This document shows positions 44,717 to 55,643 of a DNA stretch of 64,000 nucleotides, piece after piece. The stretch comes from Plasmodium coatneyi (Eukaryota; Apicomplexa; Aconoidasida; Haemosporida; Plasmodiidae), in assembly GCF_001680005.1 (NCBI RefSeq), contig NC_033566.1:1054001-1118000 (forward strand), read 5' to 3'. The translations under genes and the position numbers were made by a program. The stretch's first letter is position 1; every line of letters begins with the position of its first letter. The notes under the pieces were generated by a model, which worked only from the letters and a program-made list of their open reading frames with translations, was not told the origin of the DNA and searched no databases.

Positions 44717-46327
44717 TGTTCCTGTACATTCTTGTGTACATGGGAAATTTATGTTAAATTGGGTTCTACTTATTTATACAGAACATATATTTAAGGAATT
44801 CACTTCTTCCACAATGACTATAATAAACAGGTATATACCAAATTTCCCCTCCCCCTACACAATACTCATTATTTTATTTTCCAGTAGTGATAACTTATTA
44901 TGTATTATATTAAACTTTTACGCATAAATAGGGCAAAAGTAGGAATAAACCTAGTGGAATAACAAAATAGAGAAAAAGAATGGAACTCTTTCTGCACATT
45001 CCCTCTTTACACACTATATTATTGGATTGTATGTGACTAAACAGAGTACTGTGTTATTATTTATACGCCTAAACTATTATGTATATAGAGGAGTGCTATT
45101 TTTTTCTTAAGGAAAATTTCAGTACGTAAAATTGATTTATTTTTTACTGCTGTTTTGAAGGATTATTAAGGAATTGTTAACAAATATGGTATATAGTTCA
45201 ACATGCAGAGACTATTTTTTTTTTTTTACATTATAATTGTGTATATTAATTCATACTCCAAATAGTGAGCATGCATTTATAAAATGAATGGAAAGAAAAT
45301 ATAATAGAAAGGACTGCATTGAATTAGGTGTATGAATTAATATGTGTATGCCTATACAAGCATTTCCTATAGTATAAATATTTTCCTCTTTATGATTAAT
45401 AAATAATAGTAACACTTTCTTCCTTTTATTCTTTCTTTTGAGTTAGTATGTAGAATTTTATTTATACAGAAGGTGTATCATATGATCGGAGCTCTCTTCC
45501 TTTTTTTACATCTAAATTCTAAATAAATTTTCACATACAGAATATATGCATTATATTACATGAGTTTTAGTTCCCCCTTGAGCTTATATTATACTTTTTA
45601 TAACTTCGTGCGTATTCTTTTTTTTTTTTTTTTTGGATGAATAATTATATTAAGAAGGAAAACGCATCCATATAGAATATATATATATATATATATGTAT
45701 ATGTGCATTGTATACTATTTCAGCTAACCTTGCACCCTCTTTTTCTTCCAACACAGATTATATTTTACATATTTATATATCTTTCCTTTCTGTTTTTATT
45801 TTTTTTTTCACTCTTTTTAAAATATTTTATTTTTCCCCTTACGTCCCCTTTTTTATCTATCTATATATATACACCAAAAAAGGACATATATAATTTCTAA
45901 CATTGATAAAAGAATTATAAATATATATATATATATATATATGTGAACAAGAATACAGGAAATATATATATATATATGTGCGAACATTTACACATAGAAA
46001 CTTGAATAATGAATATTCCATATAATGAATGGAAGAACACATATATATATATGTATGTAGGTACATGTAATACATGTATATATATATATATTCGAATAGT
46101 TATATATTGAACCCTGAACTTTTAATAAAAATGAATGTATACATATATATATGTGGAATAATGGTGCCCACATGAAAAAATGAATGAACACATGGAATAA
46201 TGGAGACCACACAGTTATTAATAGAACAGCTAGGAAGGGAAGGGAAAAACATTACATTCAATGTTCTACATGTGCTACTTATGATATGAGAATCAATAGA
46301 TTCTATTTATTTCCTCTGTAAGGGGCA
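44717..46327. other. Spacer upstream of kir-5 / downstream of kir-6
   Basis: AT-rich, with TA runs near 45679-45698, 45917-45940 and 46076-46092, and a T-run near 45618-45634. Near 46247-46275 (ACATTACATTCAATGTTCTA) it resembles the flanks of other kir tail exons. Small hydrophobic frames are composition artefacts. No gene seen. Confidence 0.5.
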
Positions 46328-47732
46328 TTATGTGGGGTGATATTTTATATTCGCCCTTCCCTGCCTTCGTTCAGGGGCATTTTTTATTCTTCCTCTTATG
46401 GGTGGTCTTTCATTATATATGGTTGACACGTCCGCTGTTGATTCTGTCGTTGTGGAATAATGTGTTCCATATTCTGTAGAAGAATCTGTTAATGTGTCAT
46501 AGTGATGATGTCCAGTGAATCTCCTTTCTCTTCTGCTACTTCCACCGCTGTTATTGTTGTTTCTTCCACCAAAGAAGTTTTTTATCCCAGAAAATAAGGA
46601 TGTGTACTAATATAGGGGAGAAGAATGGAAAGTAGAGTCATATGTATTATGTGCGAACAGTAAAAAGTATGTTCTATATGTGCTGTTATATATAAGAATA
46701 TGCATTATACATATTGTTCATACTTTCCACTATAATGGTAATTATAGTTGTACCTTGTATAGGAAGTAGGCAGCCAATGGTAATCCTAGCAATGTTAATG
46801 TAGAAGAAATAGCGACAGGGGCGGTGATGCCTGTAGATACTGAGACTTCCCCAGATTCCTTTGTGGAAATTGTAATTAGAGCTTTTCCACCTAGTGCAAG
46901 TTTAAGTTTCTCCGCTGATTTGCAATTCGAACTTAATAGCTGCTCCAAATTTTGCGGTTTATAGTCTTTGTTAAAATTTTCACAATATGCTTCGTTACCA
47001 TCATTAGGTTTTTGACAATGCCCATTCATAATCCCATATGCTGCTGCAGCTCCCTCCAGATATTGCTCCAATGTATCACTACAAGGGATCCCACCATTCC
47101 CTAACTCCGTTTATATCGTATGATAGTCTCTATGGAACTCATATACTTCTTTTTCAAATGTGAAATTATCCCTGTCCATGCTGCTGTGCACAATTTCACA
47201 CTGCTTCTCACCAGTAGGCAATTTATTCAACTCCCTGCCGATAGTACCCATAAACTTCTGAAATGAAGGATCATCGTCAAAACTGCTTTTTAATTTGTCC
47301 CCCAACCAGTAATAAAAAAAATAACAGTGCGTTTCAATGGGCGGATCCGGTGCGTCCTTCTGTTGTATGTAGCACAGGGCCCTTAAAATTCCATTAACCC
47401 CATCTACATCATCTTGCATTTCAGCATGGTCCCTCAATGATTGTTCTATTCCTGCATTGTAACATATACGACCCTTAGAATTTTTCCAGAGTTCTTCGAT
47501 CTTCTTATAAGCTCCTGTTGAAGGTACCTTACTTAAAATTTTGTCCTATGAATGTAAATAGCGAAATATATATATGCTTATATACTTCTACCTACCCCTG
47601 CTCCAACTTATTACACCATAAAAAATAATATTACATGTGTATACACGCATATTAGTTCATTCCATACGAGCACATTATTTTATTCATGCAGACACAGGAA
47701 ATAACCGCCAGCCTGTCATCCAGATCCACCAT
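46328..47732 (-). pseudogene. kir-6: pir/KIR gene with one internal stop codon
   Basis: Exon 1 47732-47706 (MVDLDDRLA, donor GTTATT), exon 2 47545-46754, exon 3 46606-46328. Exon 2 starts DKILSKVPSTGAYKKIEELW and has CYFFYYWLGDKL. It reads in one frame to the TM segment TLTLLGLPLAAYFLYK except for a single TAA at 47111-47113, directly after DYHTI and before TELGNGG. Everything on both sides stays in the same frame, so this is a point nonsense change, not a frameshift. The tail exon is YTSLFSGIKNFFGGRNNN, ending ANIKYHPT. All splice sites look usable. Without readthrough the product would stop about halfway through the ectodomain and lack TM and tail. It could be a recent pseudogene, an allele, or a base error. 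Confidence 0.85.
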
Positions 47733-48959
47733 TGTTCCTGCATATTTTTTTGATATATAATAAATTTATGTTAAAAATGGTCCGTTCCTTATGTGTATAC
47801 ACTCTATTCAGCTGTTGTTATGTATATATATGTATAATTTGAATTTGAATTTTATATTAAATTTTATAAATACATGTTAAAGAAATTGTTAAAAATATGT
47901 TCATATGTGTACATTTTTGTTGTATATATCTGGTGTATGCGTTTATGTAATATGTCTATGTAGGAAGGTAGTTTTTTCCCCAAACATTTTTTTTTTTATT
48001 AATTTTAGAGTACACTTTTTTTGTGAGTTTTGCATATATATATATATATATATCTACATATATATATAGATATGTATATATATAAATATATATATTTTTG
48101 AAGATTTGTTATGTTATAGATGAATACATAGCGTATACTATTTATTTTATATTATAATAATTTTTGTTTTTTTTTTTTGTTTTTTTTTTTTTAAATTCTT
48201 AATCTCCTTCCTTTTTGATTAAAATATTTATGTTACCATGTATTTAATATAAGTTTCAAAAAAAGGAGAAAGAAAATGGAAATTTTCTTCCCATATGGGT
48301 TATGCATCATCTATTACACGCTATTATATATTGTGCATGATTGTTCGTTGGAACATTTTGTCATTATTATTTACTTTATATAATTATTGTATATATAGAA
48401 GAACGAAACATTCCCGCTTTTTTTTTTTTTTTCTTTTTTTGACGGAAAATTTTTAGCACATATGCACTATTTATTTTATGTTCCCCTTTTCCCCTTATTT
48501 TTTTTCTACTTTTTTCTTCTTTCCTTCCCTTCTTTCAATGTATAGATTACATTTTTTTACATATATGAATGTATTCTCTTCATTTTTATTCTTTTTTTTT
48601 TATTCTTTGTTATTATTTTGTAGTTTTTTTTATTATTTTTTATTTTCCTTATTTCACGAAAGTGTTCACTTTACCATGTACTTAATATAAGTAGAAAAAA
48701 AAGAGAAAAAAGGAAAAATACACTTTTTTCTTCTCTTTCCTTCCCTTTTTTTTTTTTCCATATTTTTTTTTATTCCTTCTTTGTTCGTTATCATCTGAGA
48801 AGATGATGTTGTTGTTCATCTTAGATGTTGTTCTTTCATCTGGAAGAAGATGTTATTGTTGTTGTTCATTCATCTAGTTAAAAACCATCCACCTAAATGT
48901 TTGAGCACCTAAATGCTCATTCATCTAGTGGATGATGATCATCTGGTAGATGATGCTTA
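47733..48959. other. Spacer upstream of kir-6
   Basis: AT-rich; TA runs near 48030-48090, T-runs near 48170-48192 and 48418-48432. Two copies of a short module ending in TTAATATAAG followed by an A/G-rich run lie near 48235-48275 and 48660-48715. From 48790 the sequence changes to CATC/GATG-rich repeats (separate entry). Confidence 0.5.
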
Positions 48960-48995
48960 TCATCTTGTAGATGATGATGATAATGTATATGGAAT
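48790..48995. repeat. CATCT/GATGA-rich repeat at the orphan tail exon
   Basis: Imperfect repeats built from ATCATCT and GATGATG with TTGTTGTT linkers, including short inverted pairs such as GATGATGATCATC. The rightmost copies encode the Ser run and stop region of the orphan kir tail exon; the left copies lie beyond its stop. Confidence 0.55.
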
Positions 48996-49220
48996 AGAAT
49001 ATTCTGACGAATTAGTTGATGTTGCTGTTAAGTTTGATCTTGAATATAATGTAAAAGAATCGTCTTCATTGTCGTCGCCTGAGAAGGACGTGTTCAATTC
49101 ATGTCGGATGGTGGATCTTCTTCCACTGCTTCTACTTTTATTATTGTTATTTCTGCTGCTCCTTCCTCCTGCTACATTTCCAGAAGAATGGTTACCAAAC
49201 CAGGAAGTTAGTGGGGAATA
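48960..49220 (-). pseudogene. kir-8: orphan pir/KIR cytoplasmic tail exon
   Basis: Directly after a CTTCAG acceptor, an 87-codon open exon reads YSPLTSWFGNHSSGNVAGG, a basic Asn/Ser/Arg stretch, an acidic GDDNEDDS stretch, then SSEYSIPYTLSSSSTR and TGA at 48960-48962. It matches the tail exon of kir-2 (SEYSVPYTR) rather than the NIAYHRM class of its neighbours. No ectodomain exon lies between it and the kir-7 tail exon (49504); the gap holds only GGAAGG-type repeats. It is therefore either a remnant of a deleted kir or an alternative terminal exon for kir-7, whose ectodomain exon ends in the same phase. Confidence 0.75.
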
Positions 49221-49503
49221 CTGAAGGGTTAAAAGGGAATGAAGGAAAGGAAAAAAGTAAGGTTCTAAGGAGGAAGCAAGGGAACAATTCCTCCTTCAGA
49301 AGGAAGGAAATGGAACAACATTCCTTCCAGATGGAAAGAAAAGGGAAGATTACTTTCCTGAGGGAAATGAACAACATTACCTTCCTAAATGGGAAGGGAA
49401 GGGAAGGGAACATTCCCTTTCAATGTGTTCCACATTCCACACACACATAATAATTATAATTTGAATGGAGTAGGAAGACGGTGGTGGAACATTACATACA
49501 TTA
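49221..49503. repeat. GGAAGG-rich spacer between orphan exon and kir-7
   Basis: Purine-rich degenerate repeats (AAGGTTCTAAGGAGGAAGC, GGGAAGGGAAGGGAA) sharing the CTAAGGAGGAAG word with the 35.8 and 51.7 kb stretches. They are followed by TTCAATGTGTTCCACATTCC near 49420. No coding exon fits in it. Confidence 0.6.
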
Positions 49504-51044
49504 TTAAATACGTTGATAAGCTACATTCTTCCGCTGATGACTTCGTGTAGTATTTGTTCTTCCTCCTGCTGTTCTTCCTGCTCTTGTAGACTGTACATCA
49601 AATCCTGATGCTGTGGAATAATCTGTTGTGGAGTCACCAATTGTGGAACCTATTGTTGACAACTCGGTGGAAGTGTTATTTGTTAATGTGTCGAAGTTGT
49701 GTCTGATGGCGGATCTTTTTCCTCTGCCTCGGCCCCTTCCTTTAAAATGACTACGTAACCAATCAGGTAGAAGGTTATACTGAATGAAGGAATGGAAATG
49801 AGAAGGAAGAAGGGTGGATGGAAGGAAGGGGGTGGAAATATCTACTATATTTAGCATATATAACACATATATATAATTATATATATATACTTACTTATAT
49901 ATACATATACACATATATATGTACATCGTGGTAATTATAATTGTTGTAATTGTATGTAATATTACTTTATATAGAAGATAGGTAAGTGTTGGTAGTCCCA
50001 CTGTGGTGCCAAGTATAGAAGAAACCACTGTACCAGTAGAGGTGGGGGTATCACCAGCACCCCTACTTCCCTGTCTAGATGCAAGATGTCCTTGATGTGC
50101 TGCAGGTTCCTCCACTTGTGGTTTAGATTGTACTTCTATACATGTTAGTATTTGTATTTTGTCTTTGTTACAGTAATCTCCATCTTCGTCCTTCCCTGCA
50201 TTGAACTCGTTACAATATTGACCACCCTTACGTTGCCCGTTCACCTTCTCGCAATCTTCAGTCACAGCCTTACATGCATCCTTAATTTTCTGTAAATGCT
50301 GGTTATATACTTTTTCACAGGAAAGTTCCCCTGATCCTACTTGTCCTACTATAGTATCATAGTCTTGTTTGTAATCGAAATGTATTTTTACTTGGGGAAA
50401 AATATCACTTTTAATATCCTCGTATATAAGGGCACACTTCCCCATAGGGAAAGTTCCCTTGAGTTCTGCATAGACTTTGTTCATAGTATCCAGGAATGAT
50501 TCACCGACATCTAATTTGTTAATTAATAAATCTCCTAGCCAGAAATAGAAATATAGACATATACCACTGTGGGGTGAACTTCCTCCGTATATAGATGCAT
50601 AACAGTACGCCTCCATAACCTTTCTAGCATAATTCTGATCACCCGGACGGTCCTTCAATATACTTTTTACTTCAGTATCCTTCCCTTTCAACCAAGGACA
50701 GGATGTGCTATAAGAACTTAACCCTAAGTTCAATTGAGCATATTTTTCTCTTGAGGGTAATTTTGCCAAATTTGCCACCTGCAAAAATGGAATTGAGCAG
50801 GAGAAAGTGGAATGTATGTACATTGTGTACAAAATGGAATGTTGTTAATGTGTATTTCCTTGCGCTTTTACATTTTCATTATCCTATTCTATTACATTAC
50901 ACACCACATATCACACACAAAGGAAGAGGGTACTATTATATATATGTGTATATAACATATGCTCATATATCCATTGTTGAATAAGCAAAAGGAAGGAAGG
51001 GTTATGTAACGAACCGTCAGTTTCTTTTCTTCCCCAGGTGTCAT
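49504..51044 (-). CDS. kir-7: pir/KIR variant antigen
   Basis: Exon 1 51044-51015 (MTPGEEKKLT, donor GTTCGT), exon 2 50778-49966, exon 3 49779-49504; 372 residues, phase 0. Exon 2 starts VANLAKLPSREKYAQLN and contains ICLYFYFWLGDLLIN, IHFDYKQDYDTIVGQ and about a dozen Cys. The stalk ahead of the membrane is Gly/Ser/Gln-rich (ASRQGSRGAGDTPTSTG). The TM segment is SSILGTTVGLPTLTYLLYK at a GTAATA-type donor. The tail exon starts YNLLPDWLRSHFKGRGRGRG, then a Ser/Thr-rich region, and ends RKNVAYQRI. All elements are intact. A second possible tail exon (48960-49220) lies 3' of it. pir proteins lack a classical signal peptide, as here. Confidence 0.88.
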
Positions 51045-51859
51045 TTTTTATGTATGTGTACATATATCCTTCTGTGTGTATATAGCAGAGTTCTATTAAA
51101 ATTGTTCCTCATGTATTCAGAAAAGGAAGTATTAAACTTTTTCATATTGTTCCTATATCCATGTACTACACTAATCCATTATACGTGATTATTTGTAACA
51201 TTATAATATTATTCAGCTGCCCTAATTATTTTGTTCAAAAGAGTGCAAAATTTTTCCGGAGGTAGAAATTTTAACATCTATGTACTATTGTTTCCAGCTT
51301 TTTGGTTACTTTAAAAAAAAAAATTTTGTTTAAATTCAAAAAAATTTTTTTTAACATATATATATCCTTTATAGTTTGTATGTAGGGAGAGTACTTATTC
51401 TTCCTAGTTCCTTCTCCCTTCTTCTGGAATATGTACACATATATATATATATGTATAATACATAAAGTGAGGGGAAATATAAATGAAGTCCTCCCTTTTT
51501 TTTTTTTTTTTTTTATTATGATTATCTATTTTTGATTATTTATATTATGATTATTTCTTTAGGTACAATGAACTAGGATTACACCATTTACAAAAAATTA
51601 CTTTTCATTTATGCCCGTGTATACAGCACTTATATGTGTGTTGTATAATAATTATGATGTGTGGCGCGCATAATGTTGTATGTGATTATTCATAAAAGAA
51701 CCACGTTATACAAGGCATTTTTAAGGGGGGAAAGGAAAAGAAGGGGTCTAAGGAGAAGGAAGGAATAAGAAGGAATAAGAAGGAATAAGTAGGAAAGAAA
51801 GAAAGGAAAGAAGGAAGAAAAAGAAAAGGAAAGAAAGAAGGGTTTAAGGAAGGAACATA
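51045..51859. other. Spacer upstream of kir-7 / downstream of kir-9
   Basis: AT-rich with a T-run near 51496-51515. From about 51720 to 51845 it turns purine-rich (CTAAGGAGAAGGAAGGAATA, then three AGAAGGAATA copies), a short version of the subtelomere-like repeats, directly 3' of the kir-9 stop. No gene seen. Confidence 0.5.
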
Positions 51860-53663
51860 TTACATACGATGGTACGCTATATTATTTCTTTGTTGTTGTT
51901 GTTGCCTTGACTCATCCGGTCGCTGCTGCCTTTGTTGCCTTCCTTGTTGTCCTTTCCTTTGTCTCTGTTGCCGTTGTTGTTGCGGACTGTTTTCTGTTCT
52001 TCTTGTTCTGGTAGATTGTATGTCATATATGGTGGAAGAATCTGTTGTTGTTGAATAATCTGTCGAGAAGTCTGTTGAAGCATATGTAGAATCTTCGTCT
52101 ATCAAAGTACTAAAAGTAGGCCCTGTTGATCTTTTTACTCTTCTGGAAGCCTTGTTCCTGCTTCCACCAAAGAAGTTTTGTATGCCAGAAGGTAGGAGTT
52201 TGTACTGAAAGAAAAGGGAAGAAAAAGGAAGGGAAGGTTAGAAATATATATATACATATATATATACATGTATATATATGCTAACTATATGTATACATAT
52301 ATATATACGGCACATATATATATCATATACTTATATATATATGTATATATGTATACGTAGTGGTAATTATAATTATGTACTTTATAAAAGAAGAAAGCAG
52401 CCGCTGGTAGTCCGAGTGCGGCAAATATGGACGACATAGCGGCGACTGCTGTTGTATTTGCTTCAGTAGGGGCATATTTTAATTCTAATTGGACGTCTTT
52501 ATACACTGTAACACCATCTGGTGTATGTGTTGACGCATTTTTTAAAGTTAAGGGGTTCTGACCACTACTTACATCAAAGGTGTCCCTGAACCATGCACAA
52601 TATGTGCTGTTTTTATTTTTGCCTCCTTCGGTCCCTTTGCCCTCACAATCCTTCAGCACTGCACCAAATGCTGTTTGAGCTGATTGTAGATGGTTGTAAT
52701 AACCTTGGTCACAGGAGTTGCTAAACTGGGTTAGTTTTTTCTTTATACCGTCGTAGTCGAAGGAGAAATCAAACACCGTTTTTCGATAACCAAAGAGGTC
52801 CTTGGTGATGGTAGGTGGGTTGTTAGTGTCGTCGTATAGAAGTTCACAATTATTTGCAACACCAAATTGTTCCAATGCTTTATATATACATTTCATGGCT
52901 TTTAAAAATGAGGTACCATTTTGTACCTTTTCCCATACTGTACTTCCAAGCCAGTAATATAGAAAGTGGCAAAGTGCACTTTTCATCCGTTCCTCGTATT
53001 CGTCCAGTTCGTTCGATTGGTCTGGTCCGCCTGGTCCGCCGGGCCTGGGAGGCGGACCAGGGTATGGACCCAATGGCTGCGTGCCGATTGCTGATGCTTG
53101 TGCTTCCGTCTTCTTCTTGTAAGAGACATAACAAAGGCCATCTGCGATTTTATCAGCAATACTTGTAATTTCATTACATGATTCTAATTTGGACTTTGCA
53201 TTCCCTTTTAGCGTTTCCCCCGTATTAAAACTTTTACAGTTGGCGCTTTCCGTGGCGGGAATGCCCGCATCGGCGTCCCCATCGACGTGCATATAGAACC
53301 TTTTTCTTGAATCTCGCGTCTGCCAATTTGCTTCCTACAAACATAGGGAAGCATAGAAAGTGTACATGTGTTTACAAATATGTTCATATACATATATCGG
53401 TATATATATAAGTACATATATACATCTATATATATATGATTATATATATATATATATGTATGTATACATACATATATGTATGTTTTACACATATGTGTTA
53501 TTTCATTTCTTATACACTTTTATTTTTTTTTATTTTAACTGCAATGTAAGCATAAATTATTATGCATGCGTACAGACATATATTTATGCATGTATGCACT
53601 ATTTAAACAAAGGAGGGAAGGAGAATATACCTTGAGATATTGTTGTCCCCTCGACTCTGACAT
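51860..53663 (-). CDS. kir-9: long pir/KIR variant antigen with Pro/Gly-rich insert
   Basis: Exon 1 53663-53631 (MSESRGQQYLK, donor GTATAT), exon 2 53334-52381, exon 3 52204-51860; phase 0, 443 residues, the longest kir here. Exon 2 begins EANWQTRDSRKRFYMHVDGD. A Pro/Gly insert (GPYPGPPPRPGGPGGPDQS, GC-rich DNA near 53015-53065) precedes the conserved CHFLYYWLGS. FDFSFDYDGIKKKL follows, then spaced Cys, and the TM segment SSIFAALGLPAAAFFFYK at a GTACAT donor. The tail exon YKLLPSGIQNFFGGSRN has a long Gln/Arg-rich end and finishes NNIAYHRM, the typical KIR ending. It is the first gene of the minus-strand kir run and nearest to the right-hand telomere-like DNA. Appears intact. Confidence 0.88.
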
Positions 53664-54599
53664 TATTTATGTAATCGTGTGTATTTTCATGTGCCTGTGC
53701 TCCTGTATATGTAATGGAATTTATTCCTAAAATATGTGTTGTTCCCACACATATATATAGTGGTCATTCCCTGTTTTGTTCAATAGGGGGTGTTACATTG
53801 ATTTTAAGCATGATATTATTATTATTATTCTTTACTTCGTTTATGTACTTTTTGCAGAATTATTATGTTCATGTAAAAATGTGCACGATCATATAGGGGG
53901 AGGGAGTGTAATTATTTTTTTCTCCTCCTTTTCTCCTGCCCTCCTTTAGTGAAAGGTTGAGCGTGTACTTTTAATTTATGTTGTACCCTTATTCAGGAAG
54001 AAATTATTACAAACACTACGTGTTAACATATTATATAATGCATTGCCAGATCCCCCTTCCTTCCTCCTGCCTAATGTGTACATAATTCTTACTATTCATT
54101 AAGGTAGCTCAGCCCCTGTAGAGCACGACTAACTATATATGCAAGAAAAAGAGAATAGTATGAATTATTTATGCAAGAAATGTTTATATCTTCCCATAAT
54201 ACTTCTCTGTAAATATACACCACTTCTCATATTCACTATACATTAGTAATAATAATTTCATCTATATTTTTTTTTTCTTCGGATAAATTCACCAAAATAT
54301 CACCCTCATATATGTTACACACACTAGGTTACCTAATATGTTCTCTTCCAAATACATATAATTCTTCAGATATTAATGCATACATCTTTTTACTTTTCCT
54401 CCCTATTTTATATTACTAAGAAATCAAGAAGAGTTCAAGGCAGTTCAAACAGATGAAGGAAGGCCATTAAAAGAATTATGCGATTTAAAGGACCTCATGG
54501 CTATAATAATTATTCTATTCTTACATTATTTAAAGGTTTTAAAGATTAAAAGTTTTTGGACGAATATTTTGAATAGTTAAGGTAATTCAGAGCTTACGC
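53664..54599. other. Spacer upstream of kir-9
   Basis: AT-rich DNA expected to hold the kir-9 promoter. No further kir exon was found on either strand, so the array of genes ends here. A small frame at 53714-53896 is hydrophobic only by composition. Confidence 0.5.
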
Positions 54600-54655
54600 T
54601 TCAGGGTCTCACATTTTAGGGTTTAGGATTCAGTGTTTAGGATCAGAGGGAAGAG
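54600..54655 (-). repeat. Interstitial telomere-like tract (G-strand), first copy
   Basis: TTTTAGGGTTTAGGATTCAGTGTTTAGGA-like sequence, a degenerate G-strand of the GGGTT(T/C)A telomere repeat, in the opposite orientation to the tract at 30.9 kb. Confidence 0.65.
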
Positions 54656-55380
54656 AAATACAAGGGGGGGTCTAATGAATGAGGGGAAGGGATCCTAGAG
54701 GTGGAAGGAAAGTTGTTAGGGTTCTTGTTAAGGTGGTGGTAGGTGGAAGGAAGATTGTTCGGGGTGGTGGTAGATGGAAGGGAAAGTTGTTGTTAGGGGT
54801 GGTAGAATGATGTTGTTAGGTGGTAGGTGGTAGGTAGGTTGTTAAGGGTGGTAGAATGATGTTGTTAGGTGGTAGGTTGGTAGGTGGGTTGTTAGGTGGT
54901 AGGTTGTTAAGGATGGTAGGTAGGTTGTTAAGGGTGGTAGGTAGGTTGTTAAGGGTGGTAGGTAGGTTGTTAAGGGTGGTAGGTAGGTTGTTAAGGATGG
55001 TAGGTAGGTTGTTAGGGGTGGTAGGTGGAAGGAAAGAAGGTTATTTCCTTTAGGAAGAAAGAAAAAAAAAAATTCAAGGAAGGGAAGAAAGTGTGTAGAG
55101 GGGTGCAGGTTTTAGGGGTAGAAGTAAGGTTCTTTGTTTGGAGGGAAGGAAGTGCGCTTAGTGTATGTGTGCACGAAGGTGCACCTAGGGAGGTGTGTTA
55201 GAGGTGAAAAAAGGAATGTCACTTCCTTTAGGGAGAAAAAAATATAAAAGGAAAAAATTAAAAAATGGAAGGGAGGGAGGAAGGTGTGTAGGGGGGTGCA
55301 CATTTGGGTGTTAGGGGTGGAAGGAAGGAAGGAAAGGGGGGGCGAAGGAAGTATGTTCCCTCTTGGGGGGGAAGTACACC
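54656..55380 (-). repeat. G-rich subtelomere-like array
   Basis: Between about 54700 and 55030 units of about 21 bp (GTTGTTAAGGGTGGTAGGTAG) repeat with variations. Then GGAAGGAAGG-type sequence with two copies of a longer block follows: AGGAAGAAAGAAA...GTGTGTAGAGGGGTGCAGG near 55053-55115 and a similar one near 55220-55320. It is the mirror image in content and strand of the 30.3 kb C-rich array. Confidence 0.82.
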
Positions 55381-55460
55381 CGAAGGGTGTATAAAAAAAA
55401 GAAAAAGAGGAAAAAAATAAAAATAAAAAAATAAATTAAAAAAAAAAAAAAAAAGGGAAC

Positions 55461-55468
55461 AAAAAAAA
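55461..55468 (-). terminator. T8 Pol III terminator of ncRNA candidate 1
   Basis: Eight A on the plus strand equal eight U on the RNA strand, three bases beyond the closing stem of the element. A second, longer A-run lies at about 55438-55454. Runs of A are common in this DNA, so position is the main support. Confidence 0.5.
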
Positions 55469-55471
55469 GCA

Positions 55472-55643
55472 CAGTCGGCCTTCCGCGAAGGGGTAGGACA
55501 GGAGCCCCGCCGAAGTTCAGGAATTAGAACACAGACCCCTCCCTCTCCGTGCGATCTCCGAATTCGAGAGAATTGTTGGGTATCGAACCTTCATCGACCC
55601 ACTTTGAAGTATCAGTGCATCACCACCGAGCTATTGCCGACTG
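55472..55643 (-). ncRNA. GC-rich Pol III-type ncRNA candidate 1 (RUF6-like design)
   Basis: A GC-rich island in AT-rich repeats. On the minus strand, an A-box-like TAGCTCGGTGG (55633-55623) and a perfect B box GGTTCGATACC (55589-55579) are 33 nt apart, the spacing of tRNA promoters. The first and last bases pair perfectly: CAGTCGGC (minus strand of the right end pairs with 55472-55479; plus-strand partner GCCGACTG at 55636-55643). A hairpin CCTTC-CGC-GAAGG lies at 55479-55491. A T8 run on the RNA strand (plus A-run 55461-55468) follows three bases after the closing stem, as a Pol III terminator would. The acceptor, D and T stems of a tRNA do not form, so it is not a tRNA. P. falciparum RUF6 RNAs share this plan (GC-rich, A/B box, Pol III, beside var genes). 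Transcription is inferred. Confidence 0.7.
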
